Notes: a model not told the origin generated them from the sequence alone. A DNA stretch of 64,000 bases from JANYCO01 sp964437245 (GCA_964437245.1 CAYTGJ010000005.1:6012-70011), one strand, 5' to 3'. Counted from the first letter of the stretch, positions 32,181 through 41,114 are shown. Program-made: numbers and translations.

Positions 32181-32894
32181 ATGGAATTTTCAACCGATCC
32201 TATTGTTACACTTAACAATGCCAACCTCTCTCATCATGATGTGCTGGTATTGCGTGATCTTAATTTTACAATACGAAAAGGAGAATTTGTCTATCTGATC
32301 GGAAAAACAGGAAGCGGGAAAAGTTCATTGTTAAAAGCCCTCTATGCCGATATGTCCAAACCGAAAGGAGAAGTATCGGTCGCAGGATTTAATGTTTCCC
32401 GGATCCGGAGAGGTCAGATCCCTTATCTGAGAAGAAAGATAGGAATCGTTTTTCAGGATTTTCAGTTGCTCAACGATCGTAGTGTAGCGGAGAATTTATT
32501 CTTTGTCATGAAAGCGACCGGCTGGAAAGACCGCAGTAAGATGAAAAACCGTGTGGCAGAAGTGTTGATGCAGGTAGGGTTGGGAAGTGTATCCTCCAAG
32601 TATCCTCACCAGTTGTCCGGCGGAGAGCAGCAGCGGATCGTGATCGCCCGTGCGCTGATCAATGAGCCGCTGATTGTATTTGCAGACGAGCCTACCGGAA
32701 ATCTTGATCCGGAAGTAGCTGATAGCATACTAAAACTTTTTTTAGAAATAAACCGGAGTGGAACGGCTGTGCTGATGGCTACCCACCAACATGGTTTTAT
32801 AGACCGTTATCCCGCCAGAGTGTTGAAAGTAGAAAATGGAATTGTCCTGGATTCTGAGAAAACCCATTTCCAGGTAAAAGGTGGTATATACTAG
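32181..32894 (+). CDS. ftsE: FtsE-like ABC transporter ATPase
   Basis: 237-residue ATP-binding subunit. Walker A GKTGSGKSS (41-49), Q-loop VFQDFQLL, signature QLSGGEQQRIVIARAL, Walker B LIVFADEPTGNLDPE and switch His in MATHQH. The pattern (ADEPTGNLDP, short linker-free form) is that of FtsE/LolD-type ATPases. FtsE with FtsX activates septal peptidoglycan hydrolases. FtsX is not next to it here; a glycosyltransferase follows instead. The C-terminal tail past the switch His is short. Confidence 0.82.
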   Translation: MEFSTDPIVTLNNANLSHHDVLVLRDLNFTIRKGEFVYLIGKTGSGKSSLLKALYADMSKPKGEVSVAGFNVSRIRRGQIPYLRRKIGIVFQDFQLLNDRSVAENLFFVMKATGWKDRSKMKNRVAEVLMQVGLGSVSSKYPHQLSGGEQQRIVIARALINEPLIVFADEPTGNLDPEVADSILKLFLEINRSGTAVLMATHQHGFIDRYPARVLKVENGIVLDSEKTHFQVKGGIY

Positions 32895-32902
32895 TCTGGT
32901 CG

Positions 32903-34018
32903 TTGGAAAAGAAATACCTGAATATTATTGCATACGATGTCCCCTTCCCGCCTGATTACGGGGGAATGGTAGATATTTATTATAAAGTAAAAGCCCTTTC
33001 TGAGATCGGTGTGCGGATCAACCTGCATTGTTTCATGCACCGCAACAATAAGTATTCAGAAGAATTATATGAGCTTTGCGATCATGTATACTATTATAAA
33101 ATGGATACCTTCCTGTCGGATCTTTCTCTGATCCCGGGGATCGTAAATTCCCGAAGATCGGAAAACCTGCTTTTTAACCTTCAGCAAAATGACTATCCTG
33201 TTTTATTTGAAGGGATCCATACCTGTTATTACCTGAGTGCTTCGGAGCTGAAAGAGCGGAAAAAGATCGTGCGGATACAGGACGTGGAACCGGAATATTA
33301 CGACAACCTTCATAAGCTCTCGCACCGGTATTGGGATAGACTGCTTTTAAAAATAGAATCCCGGCGGCTCAGAAAATATGAACAGATATTAAGTCATGCC
33401 GATACACTGGTTACGTTGAACATCAAACATAAAGAGTATTATGAAAACTTGTTTCCGGAAAAAGAAATAATCAACATAGAACCATTTTCTGCCTTCAGTA
33501 ATATAGCCATTAAGGAAGGTATGGGAAGTTATGCATTGTACCACAGTAACCTTACAGAGCCTGATAATATAGAAGCCGTGATCTTTTTAGTAAAAGAGGT
33601 GATCGTGGGAACAGGAATCCCGCTGATCGTAGCAGGGAAAAATCCGGACAGTGATCTTAAACATCTTTGTAAAGATCATAAAGTAAAAATCCTGGCCAAT
33701 CCTTCGGATGAAAAACTGGACGAACTGATCCGGAATGCACAGGTCAATATACTCGTCAGCTTTATGCCTTCCGGCAGCAAGAGCAAGATCTATCCTGCCC
33801 TGTATCACGGCCGTCACTGCCTGGTCAATTCCAATATGGTCCGGGGATTCTCCTATACCGACGCATGTCATGTAGCGGATTCGGCAGAAGAGTTGAGAAC
33901 CCAATTATTTGCCCTGATGCAAGAGCCCTTTACCTCCAACGAAATAGAGAGAAGGACGAAAATATTGGGAAGGACTTCCGTTGAAAAAAAGATAGAACTC
34001 TTATCGAAGCTTTTCTGA
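32903..34018 (+). CDS. Glycosyltransferase (GT-B, GT4-like)
   Basis: 371 residues, cytoplasmic, no signal. The N-terminal half starts NIIAYDVPFPPDYGGMVDIY, the acceptor-side GT-B start with a PPxxGG motif. The C-terminal half has PLIVAGKNPDSDLK and, near 270-300, VNILVSFMPSGSKSKIYPAL, where the Ser-Lys-Lys/Tyr-Pro-Ala stretch takes the place of the usual EGFGLP donor motif, as in GT4 proteins related to mannosyl/sialyl pathways. The start is TTG 32903-32905, 9 nt after ftsE; no ATG fits. Its 3' end overlaps the converging glycosyltransferase gene by 18 nt. Probable role in surface polysaccharide synthesis. Confidence 0.75.
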   Translation: MEKKYLNIIAYDVPFPPDYGGMVDIYYKVKALSEIGVRINLHCFMHRNNKYSEELYELCDHVYYYKMDTFLSDLSLIPGIVNSRRSENLLFNLQQNDYPVLFEGIHTCYYLSASELKERKKIVRIQDVEPEYYDNLHKLSHRYWDRLLLKIESRRLRKYEQILSHADTLVTLNIKHKEYYENLFPEKEIINIEPFSAFSNIAIKEGMGSYALYHSNLTEPDNIEAVIFLVKEVIVGTGIPLIVAGKNPDSDLKHLCKDHKVKILANPSDEKLDELIRNAQVNILVSFMPSGSKSKIYPALYHGRHCLVNSNMVRGFSYTDACHVADSAEELRTQLFALMQEPFTSNEIERRTKILGRTSVEKKIELLSKLF

Positions 34019-34906
34019 TTTTTTCATACTCATTGAAAATTGATACAAACGCAATGCATCAAAAAGAATCAGTGAGGTGGTCAGACCCGATTCCAGCAGC
34101 TTTTTGAGGATCGGGGAAAGCAGTCCGAAACCCAATCGAAACCCCGCGAGTAAGTAGTATTTTTTTAATTTCAAATAAACGCGATACAGTAAGATACTGC
34201 TCATATCGTGTTCTTCCCCGATCAGCAAAGCAAGGTTTCTGACTGCTGTCAATTGTTTGCGGATAAAAACCTCATTTGTTTCCAGGCCTTCGTGAATCAC
34301 AGGATTATCAATATGCAAAACCGGGATTTGATGTTTCTTCAGTTCCAGTCCGAAAAGTGTATCCTCGTGTCCGTATTCGGTCAACGACGGCAAAAACTGA
34401 ATGCGTTCAAATATTTTTTTCTGTATTAGAAAATTTCCAGTCACAAAAGAAGCATAGGGCCTGGTCTTCCTGATTTCAGCCGGTATTACTTCACGCTGTT
34501 TCCCATAGCGGAAATGTAATCCTACCTCTTTCTTTACCTCAATTGAGGGATATACTCTGCCTCCGACGATCACAGGATAGGAAGGACTGATTGCCTGCAC
34601 GTATTTTTGAATAAAGTCGGGAGTGGCCGGGGCAACATCATCGTCCAGCAGTAAAAGATAAGGATACCTGGCACGTTCTGCCAATAGATTGCGGATCGCA
34701 GCTCTTCCTGCATTTTGCTCAAGTACTTCATACGTCACTTCCGGATAAAGGCGGACTGCCTGGTTGAGTTCCTGGATCAAGGGCGAAGAAGCATCGTCGA
34801 GACAGAGGATCTCAAAAGGAATACCGCATTGCTCACCTTGAGAGCGAAGTGACTGAACAAGTGGAATGATGTTGGTATTATAAACCGGTATGCAAATAGA
34901 AAGCAT
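34001..34906 (-). CDS. Family 2 glycosyltransferase (GT-A)
   Basis: 301 residues. The start SICIPVYNTNIIPLVQSL is the GT2 nucleotide-binding strand; EILCLDDASSP and YLLLLDDDVAPA give the two Asp motifs (DDAS and metal-binding DDD); GGRVYPS, FVTGNFLIQK and YGHEDTLFGLELKK contain the ED acid site typical of processive-type GT2 enzymes. The C-terminus has a hydrophobic amphipathic stretch (about 255-285) that may touch the membrane. It converges on the GT4-like gene with overlapping stops. Likely adds sugars to a surface glycan. Confidence 0.85.
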   Translation of the reverse strand: MLSICIPVYNTNIIPLVQSLRSQGEQCGIPFEILCLDDASSPLIQELNQAVRLYPEVTYEVLEQNAGRAAIRNLLAERARYPYLLLLDDDVAPATPDFIQKYVQAISPSYPVIVGGRVYPSIEVKKEVGLHFRYGKQREVIPAEIRKTRPYASFVTGNFLIQKKIFERIQFLPSLTEYGHEDTLFGLELKKHQIPVLHIDNPVIHEGLETNEVFIRKQLTAVRNLALLIGEEHDMSSILLYRVYLKLKKYYLLAGFRLGFGLLSPILKKLLESGLTTSLILFDALRLYQFSMSMKKSEKLR

Positions 34907-35019
34907 TTATAAAAGTAATGGTTAAAGCTTAAAAATTAACACCCGGAATCAAAAAATAGAGAAAGAGATAATTTCCGGTAGATAGTTCTTCACGGTTTCT
35001 CCCCGTTTCATCCACCTGG

Positions 35020-35028
35020 TTATACACG
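35020..35028 (+). promoter_or_regulatory. DnaA-box-like site (8/9)
   Basis: TTATACACG against consensus TTATNCACA. Confidence 0.3.
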
Positions 35029-35157
35029 GTTTTCGTGGATTATTCCCCCACTTTCAGGTTGTTTTATGTAATATTCTGTTTTTGAATGCTTTATGTATTT
35101 TTGAAATAGGATTTTAAACCTCTAAAATGCTTCTAAAGTCCTGATTCTAACGCTAAA

Positions 35158-35166
35158 TTATCCACA
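35158..35166 (+). promoter_or_regulatory. Perfect DnaA box upstream of mraZ
   Basis: TTATCCACA, the strong DnaA R1-type box, directly before the MraZ repeats and 26 nt before the -33 element. Confidence 0.45.
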
Positions 35167-35191
35167 AGTGGGGTAAAGTGGATAAAAGTGG
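35166..35191 (+). promoter_or_regulatory. MraZ operator: three direct repeats at 10-bp spacing
   Basis: AAGTGGGGTA, AAGTGGATAA, AAGTGG: GTGG at 35168, 35178 and 35188, exactly 10 bp apart. MraZ in other bacteria binds three to four TGGGN/GTGGG-type direct repeats with 5-nt spacers (10-bp period) upstream of its own gene. The last repeat ends where the -33 TTG begins, which fits autorepression. Confidence 0.75.
35177..35185 (-). promoter_or_regulatory. DnaA-box-like site (8/9) inside the MraZ repeats
   Basis: On the minus strand TTATCCACT. It overlaps MraZ repeat 2, so it may be a by-product of that repeat. Confidence 0.25.
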
Positions 35192-35221
35192 TTGTTTTTT
35201 CATTTTTCTTCGTTAAATTTG
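35192..35221 (+). promoter_or_regulatory. Promoter of the mraZ-ftsZ cluster
   Basis: TTG (35192-35194), exactly 19 nt, TAAATTTG (35214-35221): full Bacteroidota consensus, 24 nt before the mraZ ATG. Confidence 0.8.
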
Positions 35222-35245
35222 TATGAGTTCGAATTCAAAAAAGTA

Positions 35246-35701
35246 ATGTCTTATTTCTCAAGTGAGTATGAGTGTAAATTGGATGCAAAAGGCAGGTTGA
35301 TACTTCCTGCCCGTATGAAAGCCAATTTGCCTGCCGCATCAGGAAATAACATTGTAATAACCAGAGGTTTTGAAACATGTCTGGTCGTTTACCCGGAAGT
35401 AGAGTGGAGAAAAGTTTTTTCAAAAGTCTCCGGACTGAATGAATTTAATGAGGAGTACAGAAATTTCCAGAGGAATTTTTTTCGTGGAAATACGGAAGCA
35501 GAACTCGACAACAATGGAAGATTTGTACTGCCCAGAACAATGACCAAATATGCCCAGATCGAAACGGAAGTAATCGTAGTAGGAATGGGCAACAGAATAG
35601 AAATCTGGAATCCGGAATTATACGATCAGTTTCTGATCAAAGACCAGAAAGAGTTTTCGAAACTCGCCGAAAAATTCCTGGGAGACAAGAAAGAAGAATA
35701 A
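35246..35701 (+). CDS. mraZ: MraZ, division/cell-wall cluster regulator
   Basis: 151-residue AbrB-fold DNA-binding protein that represses its own cluster. I start at ATG 35246-35248 (MSYFSSEYECKLDAKGRLIL); the longer frame would run back through the promoter. The two MraZ repeats are seen at about 5-50 (ECKLDAKGRLILPARMK) and 80-125 (EAELDNNGRFVLPRTMTKYA), each with the D-x-x-G-R motif that contacts DNA. First gene of the cluster, with matching direct repeats just upstream. Confidence 0.95.
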   Translation: MSYFSSEYECKLDAKGRLILPARMKANLPAASGNNIVITRGFETCLVVYPEVEWRKVFSKVSGLNEFNEEYRNFQRNFFRGNTEAELDNNGRFVLPRTMTKYAQIETEVIVVGMGNRIEIWNPELYDQFLIKDQKEFSKLAEKFLGDKKEE

Positions 35702-35795
35702 AAGTGATCGCTCTTTAAGAGATAGATAAGCTTAAAACACCTTTCGGATTGTCAGCCTCCCCGTTTTAAATGAAATAATTAAAAATCAGGATTGA

Positions 35796-36695
35796 ATGTA
35801 CCACACGCCCGTAATGCTCAGAGAATGTATCGAAGGGCTTGAGATAAAGCCGGACGGAATATACGTCGATGTCACGTTTGGTGGCGGAGGGCATACCCGG
35901 GAAATTCTGAAATACATTCAAAGCGGCAAAGTATTTTCCTTTGATCAGGACGAAGATGCAAAGGTAAATGCAGAGGAGATAAAAGACAGTTCTTTCACAT
36001 TGATAGAAGCCAACTTCCGCTATCTCAAACGCTATCTGAAGTTGCACGGGATCACACAGATCGATGGATTGCTTGCAGACCTGGGAATTTCTTCCCACCA
36101 GATCGATGCTGCGGAGCGTGGATTTTCCACCCGCTTTGAAGCAGAACTGGATATGCGTATGGACAGAAGTGGTGAGAAAACGGCCAAAGATATTGTGGCT
36201 TCCTATACCGAAAAGGAGCTGCACCGGATATTCGGAATGTACGGCGAAGTCACCAACGCCCGTACACTGGCGGCGGCCATTGTAAAAGCACGTGCCAACA
36301 ACAGGATCGATACGGTAGAACAGCTTAAAAGAGAAATAAAGTATCTGGCACCACGGGGTAAAGAAAATAAATATTATGCCCAGGTTTTCCAGGCCTTAAG
36401 GATCGAAGTGAACGATGAGCTGAAAGCGCTCGAAGAAATGCTTACGCAGGCGGCGGAAGTATTGAAGCCGGGAGGAAGATTGGTGGTCATGTCCTACCAT
36501 TCGCTGGAAGACAGACTGGTAAAGAACTTTATAGGCAAAGGCTTATTTCATGGCGAACCGGAGAAAGATGTGTACGGCAATTATTACAAGCCTTTCGAAG
36601 CCCTTAACAGAAAGCCGGTCGAAGCCAGTGCGGAAGAAGTAGAAGCCAATAACAGAGCCAGAAGTGCAAAGCTGAGAATCGCTACTAAAGTATAA
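35796..36695 (+). CDS. rsmH: 16S rRNA m4C1402 methyltransferase RsmH (MraW)
   Basis: 299 residues; N4-methylates C1402 of 16S rRNA using SAM. It starts MYHTPVMLRECIEGLEI, and the SAM site is VDVTFGGGGHTREIL. FSFDQDEDA (second SAM contact), LADLGISSHQID and GERGFSTRF-like AERGFSTRFEAELDMRMD follow; VMSYHSLEDRLVKNF and the C-terminal NNRARSAKLRIA are further family motifs. It lies 94 nt after mraZ in the usual order. Confidence 0.97.
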   Translation: MYHTPVMLRECIEGLEIKPDGIYVDVTFGGGGHTREILKYIQSGKVFSFDQDEDAKVNAEEIKDSSFTLIEANFRYLKRYLKLHGITQIDGLLADLGISSHQIDAAERGFSTRFEAELDMRMDRSGEKTAKDIVASYTEKELHRIFGMYGEVTNARTLAAAIVKARANNRIDTVEQLKREIKYLAPRGKENKYYAQVFQALRIEVNDELKALEEMLTQAAEVLKPGGRLVVMSYHSLEDRLVKNFIGKGLFHGEPEKDVYGNYYKPFEALNRKPVEASAEEVEANNRARSAKLRIATKV

Positions 36696-36727
36696 AAGAA
36701 AAAAAAGTTGACCAACGCCTGACTAAA

Positions 36728-37123
36728 ATGGCAGAGAATACTTATAAAAAAAAGGAGGAGAAAAAGTCAAAAACAAAAGGAAATCCGGGATCCACGAAAA
36801 CGGTTTTCCAGATGCTGGAGTCTACGCTTCGCCTGAACAAAGTAATGATCGAAGGGCTTCCGGTACAACAGATCCCGAGAATACTGTTCATCATGGTACT
36901 CCTTATTTTCTATATAGGGAATACACATTATGCCGATAAAGTGGTTCGCAATACCCACAAGGTGAAAACGGAGGTAGAAGACCTGAGAGCAGATTATACG
37001 ACTTTAAAGTCCGATCTTATGTTTAAAAGCAAACAATCGGAAGTAGCCAAGAGAGTGGCTGCGCTAGGTCTGGAAGAAAGCCTGGCACCGCCCTACAAAA
37101 TTGAAGTAAGACCCGAAGACTGA
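36728..37123 (+). CDS. ftsL: FtsL-like cell division protein
   Basis: 131-residue bitopic membrane protein. Lys-rich cytoplasmic tail (1-50), one transmembrane helix (about 51-66, RILFIMVLLIFYIG), then a periplasmic coiled coil (KVKTEVEDLRADYTTLKSDL) ending in the basic VAKRVAALGLEES, the short region that in FtsL contacts FtsW/FtsI. Sequence is little conserved in the family; the call rests on topology and on its place between rsmH and ftsI. Confidence 0.88.
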   Translation: MAENTYKKKEEKKSKTKGNPGSTKTVFQMLESTLRLNKVMIEGLPVQQIPRILFIMVLLIFYIGNTHYADKVVRNTHKVKTEVEDLRADYTTLKSDLMFKSKQSEVAKRVAALGLEESLAPPYKIEVRPED

Positions 37124-37152
37124 TTATAAAAAATAAAAACCTGTAGAAAACC

Positions 37153-39261
37153 TTGAATATTAAAAGAGACATAGTATTTCGTTCACGTATTGCTTTTGTG
37201 GCGTTACTTATCTTTTCCTGTGCCATTGTGTACAGGATCGTCAAGATACAGGTGGTTGAAAAAGACAAATGGAAAACCCTGGCCAATGAGAAAGTCTTCG
37301 AATATAAAGTAGTAAAAGCTACCCGGGGGAATATCTATTCGGACAACGGAAGCCTTCTGGCTACGTCACTACCTTTTTACAGACTGGCCATGGATCCCAG
37401 TGTAGCCAATGATAAGCTCTTCAGGCAAGGGATCGATTCTCTGGCCTTGCTTCTCTCCAGGCATTTTAAGGATAGATCACCGAACGAGTATTACAGAAAG
37501 ATCAACGATGCCCGTCATAATCACAAAGAATACCTGATCCTGAACCGTACAATGGTCAACTACCAGACAAAAAAAATGATGTCGGAATGGCCTATCATCC
37601 GGGAAGGAAAATACAAAGGAGGAGTAATGTTCGAAAAGGTTGAAAAGCGTTTCAAACCTTTTTCTTTTTTGGCGATGCGTACCATTGGATTTGTCAACGA
37701 AAATAATTCGGGGGCAGGACTGGAATACAGCTACGACAATTATCTGGCCGGGCGCGACGGAGAAGCACTGTTTCAGAAGATGACAGGCGGGAACTGGAAA
37801 CCGATCCATAATAAAAATGAAGTGGCACCAGAGCAGGGTGTTGACATCCAGACCACCATTGATATTAATATCCAGGATGTGGCAGAAGCCTCTTTGTTCA
37901 AACATCTGAATATGCACAATGCCGAATATGGCTGTGTGGTGCTGATGGAAGTGGCCACTGGTGAGATCAAAGCGATCGCCAACCTGGGAAGAATAAGACC
38001 GGGAGAATATGCCGAGAACTACAATTATGCGATTGCCTCCCAGGGACTCACCGATCCGGGTTCTACCTTCAAGCTGGCCTCTATGGTAGCATTGTTTGAA
38101 GACAATCCTAAAATCAAGCTTACCGATACAGTAGATTGCGGGAATGGCCGTTACACTTTTTACGACCGTGTGATGACCGATTCAAGAGAAGGAGGGTATG
38201 GAAACCTTTCTGTACAACAGATCTTTGAGAAATCTTCCAATATAGGAGTCTCTAAAATGATCCATAAACAATTCGGTACTAATCCGCAGCGCTATGTGGA
38301 TTACATCAGAGGAATGGGACTGTCGGATCCGTTGGGCCTTCAGATGAAAGGAGAGGCCAAGCCCTATATCAAGAGTCCTTCTTCCAGAAGCTGGAGTGGA
38401 GTTACGCTTCCATGGATGTCCATAGGATATGAATTGAAATTATCACCGATTCATACCCTCACCTTTTATAATGCAATTGCCAACAACGGACGAATGATCA
38501 GGCCCATTATTGTAAAAGAAGTAAAAGTAGCGGACAGAATAATAGAACAATATTCAACCTCTGTGATCAAAGACCGTATCTGTTCGGATGAAACATTGGA
38601 TAAAGTGCGTACGATGCTCGAAGGAGTAGTAGAGCACGGAACGGCAAGAAACATTAATAACACCATATATAAAATAGCCGGGAAGACCGGTACAGCAAGG
38701 AAAATCAAGGACGGGGTATATGTAAAAACTTACTATACCTCTTTTGCCGGATATTTCCCGGCAGATAAACCTAAGTACAGTTGTATTGTAATCATTGATA
38801 GCCCAAGCGGTGGACAACAATATGGATCGGATGTGGCAGCACCGGTGTTTAAAGAAATTGCAGACAAATTATATGCAGTAGACCTGGAACTGCATGACGC
38901 AACAGAACCGAAAGCTATATCGGCGAGTGATATGACCTTCCCGCTGATCCGTTCAGGCTATTTTGACGATCTGAACTATTTGTGCAATCAGCTTGGGATC
39001 TCCAATCATACCCGGTCAGGAGCCGATGAAGAATGGGTGTTTGCCACCACTTCCAACAGTGCCGTGATCTGGAATAACCGTAAAATTAAAGAAGAGCTGG
39101 TTCCTGATGTGACCGGGATGACTTTAAGAGATGCCCTGTTCCTGTTGGAAAACAGTGGATTGAAAGTCGGGATACATGGACGTGGTCGTGTACAAAGCCA
39201 GTCGCAGACACCCGGGATTAAGGCAGTAAAAGGTAGTCCTATAAATATTTATTTGGAATGA
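37153..39261 (+). CDS. ftsI: Septal transpeptidase FtsI (PBP3) with a PASTA domain
   Basis: 702-residue class B penicillin-binding protein that cross-links septal peptidoglycan. One N-terminal transmembrane helix (about 12-32), a pedestal domain (ATRGNIYSDNGSLLATSLPF) and the transpeptidase with SxxK at S304-T-F-K307, SxN at S361-S-N363 and KTG at K511-T-G513. One PASTA domain closes the protein (about 640-702, LVPDVTGMTLRDALFLLENS), as in Bacteroidota and Gram-positive FtsI/PBP2x relatives and unlike E. coli. The start is TTG 37153-37155, followed by NIKRDIVFRSR; no ATG suits. It overlaps murE by 4 nt. Confidence 0.95.
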   Translation: MNIKRDIVFRSRIAFVALLIFSCAIVYRIVKIQVVEKDKWKTLANEKVFEYKVVKATRGNIYSDNGSLLATSLPFYRLAMDPSVANDKLFRQGIDSLALLLSRHFKDRSPNEYYRKINDARHNHKEYLILNRTMVNYQTKKMMSEWPIIREGKYKGGVMFEKVEKRFKPFSFLAMRTIGFVNENNSGAGLEYSYDNYLAGRDGEALFQKMTGGNWKPIHNKNEVAPEQGVDIQTTIDINIQDVAEASLFKHLNMHNAEYGCVVLMEVATGEIKAIANLGRIRPGEYAENYNYAIASQGLTDPGSTFKLASMVALFEDNPKIKLTDTVDCGNGRYTFYDRVMTDSREGGYGNLSVQQIFEKSSNIGVSKMIHKQFGTNPQRYVDYIRGMGLSDPLGLQMKGEAKPYIKSPSSRSWSGVTLPWMSIGYELKLSPIHTLTFYNAIANNGRMIRPIIVKEVKVADRIIEQYSTSVIKDRICSDETLDKVRTMLEGVVEHGTARNINNTIYKIAGKTGTARKIKDGVYVKTYYTSFAGYFPADKPKYSCIVIIDSPSGGQQYGSDVAAPVFKEIADKLYAVDLELHDATEPKAISASDMTFPLIRSGYFDDLNYLCNQLGISNHTRSGADEEWVFATTSNSAVIWNNRKIKEELVPDVTGMTLRDALFLLENSGLKVGIHGRGRVQSQSQTPGIKAVKGSPINIYLE

Positions 39262-40724
39262 TTCGTATACTGAAAGATATATTGTATAAAGTTTCCCTTT
39301 ATTCTGTATCAGGAAGTACAGATATAGAAATTAACGGGATATTCTTCGATTCCAGACTGGTAGGCAAAGGCAGCTTATTTGTAGCCACTGTCGGGACACA
39401 GGCAGACGGCCATCTCTATATTGAGAAGTCGATTGAAAGAGGAGCTATTGCCGTCGTATGTGAGGTAATGCCTGCAACATTAAAAGCTGGTATTACATAC
39501 ATTCAGGTGGTCAACAGTAGTGCTGCTCTGGGGATCATCGCTTCCAATTACTATGGAAACCCTTCCTCCCGGTTAAAGCTGATAGGCGTGACCGGTACGA
39601 ATGGAAAAACAACTACTGTTACTTTATTGCATAGATTATTTCTGAACCTTGGCTACAATACCGGAATGCTTTCTACGGTGGAGAACAGGATCAACGAAGA
39701 TGTAATTCCTTCTACCCATACTACCCCTGATGCAGTTTCTCTGAACCATTTTTTGAGTAAGATGGTGGAATCCGGATGTACCCATTGCTTTATGGAAGTG
39801 AGTTCACATGCCATAGTACAACAGCGGATCAACGGGTTGAATTTTAAAGGAGCTTTGTTTACAAATATCACCCACGATCATCTGGATTATCATAAAACCT
39901 TTGATGAATACATCAAAGCGAAAAAAGGGTTCTTCGATATGCTGGGTGCCGATGCTTTTGCATTGGTCAATGGGGACGATAAGCGGGGATTGGTGATGAT
40001 GCAAAACACCAAAGCCAGGAAGAATACCTTCGCACTGAAAACGATTGCCGATTTTAAAGCAAAACTGATCACGAATTCTTTCTCCGGTCTGGAGATGGAA
40101 ATCGATCATAAGCAGGTATGGTTCCGGCTGATCGGTAGTTTTAATGCTTATAACCTGCTGGGAGTATACGCTACGGCAGTATTGCTGGGAGAAGACAGGG
40201 ACGAAGTACTGACCCAGCTTTCCAATATAGATTCTGCCAAAGGAAGATTTGAGCGAATCGTTTCCCAATCAGGTGTAACGGCCATTGTAGACTATGCTCA
40301 TACTCCTGATGCCGTGCAGAATGTGTTGGATACGATCAATGATCTGAAACAAGGGAAAGAACAGGTCATAACGGTCATTGGCTGCGGAGGGAACCGGGAT
40401 GCGGCCAAACGTCCTGTGATGGCTGATATTGCCACCCGCTTGAGTGACCGCGTCATCCTGACCTCTGACAACCCGCGGGACGAAGATCCCCAGGCCATCA
40501 TTGAGCAGATGGAAAGCGGGATCTCCATTACTAATAAGAAAAAATCCATATCGATCCTGGACCGTAAAGAAGCGATCAAGACAGCATGTCTGCTGGCGAA
40601 GGAAGGAGATATTATCCTCATCGCAGGAAAGGGACACGAAAATTATCAGGAGATCAAAGGAGTGAAACACCACTTTGATGACAAAGAAGCAATAAAAGAA
40701 TTGTTCGACATATTAGGAAAGTAA
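39258..40724 (+). CDS. murE: UDP-MurNAc-tripeptide ligase MurE (meso-DAP type)
   Basis: 488 residues; adds the third stem-peptide residue in the cytoplasm. ATP site GVTGTNGKTTTVTLLHRL, carbamylated-Lys region and TTPDAVSLNHFL, then the C-terminal specificity motif TSDNPRDED. DNPR is the signature of meso-diaminopimelate-adding MurE (Lys enzymes have DDNP(A/N)-type), so the wall peptide should carry mDAP. ATG overlaps the ftsI stop (ATGA). Confidence 0.96.
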   Translation: MIRILKDILYKVSLYSVSGSTDIEINGIFFDSRLVGKGSLFVATVGTQADGHLYIEKSIERGAIAVVCEVMPATLKAGITYIQVVNSSAALGIIASNYYGNPSSRLKLIGVTGTNGKTTTVTLLHRLFLNLGYNTGMLSTVENRINEDVIPSTHTTPDAVSLNHFLSKMVESGCTHCFMEVSSHAIVQQRINGLNFKGALFTNITHDHLDYHKTFDEYIKAKKGFFDMLGADAFALVNGDDKRGLVMMQNTKARKNTFALKTIADFKAKLITNSFSGLEMEIDHKQVWFRLIGSFNAYNLLGVYATAVLLGEDRDEVLTQLSNIDSAKGRFERIVSQSGVTAIVDYAHTPDAVQNVLDTINDLKQGKEQVITVIGCGGNRDAAKRPVMADIATRLSDRVILTSDNPRDEDPQAIIEQMESGISITNKKKSISILDRKEAIKTACLLAKEGDIILIAGKGHENYQEIKGVKHHFDDKEAIKELFDILGK

Positions 40725-40742
40725 TTTTTAAACAAAGGTAGA

Positions 40743-41114
40743 ATGGTTAATTACAGTATCGTAGACAAGACATTTCATTTTTCACTAAAAGTGATGGAGC
40801 TGTATGTATTGTTGTTAAAAAGCGGAGAATATGAGCTTGCTGAGAAAATTCTGAAAAACAGCGTGCTGATCCGTGAGAACATAGAAGAAGCCTTTGCCGC
40901 TATTACCGTACAGGATAACGTGGGAAAACTTTCCGAAGCTTTGCACAATGCAGCACAGGTGCGATTCTGGCTAAAGCTGATCCAGATGAAGAACATGGTA
41001 CATACCTGCTGTGACGAAACCGTAGAAGGAATTAATGAAATTATTAATATTCTGAATTATCTGAGCTTGGAAAATAATGTATATAAAATTAATCTGCAAT
41101 ATCAGTTAAACTAA
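40743..41114 (+). CDS. Four-helix-bundle protein (23S rRNA IVP-like) between murE and mraY
   Basis: 123 residues, soluble, all-helical. It shows the four-helix-bundle family pattern: FHFSLKVMELYVLLLKSGEY, then ILKNSVLIRENIEEA and LSEALHNAAQVRFWLKLI (compare S.GANVEEA and ALKEARETKYWLELL in the family). Members are known as proteins encoded in 23S rRNA intervening sequences and as stand-alone genes of unknown function. It starts 18 nt after murE, and its TAA shares a base with the mraY ATG, so it is an integral gene of the cluster. It is not part of the classical dcw set. Role unknown. Confidence 0.8.
   Translation: MVNYSIVDKTFHFSLKVMELYVLLLKSGEYELAEKILKNSVLIRENIEEAFAAITVQDNVGKLSEALHNAAQVRFWLKLIQMKNMVHTCCDETVEGINEIINILNYLSLENNVYKINLQYQLN

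Larger units (their letters stand above)
34907..35245. other. Control region ahead of the division/cell-wall cluster
   Basis: 339-nt spacer between the divergent GT2 gene and mraZ. It holds the mra promoter, the three MraZ repeats and three DnaA-box-like 9-mers listed separately, plus a C-rich stretch CCCCCAC at 35045-35051. No ORF or RNA gene was seen. Confidence 0.7.
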
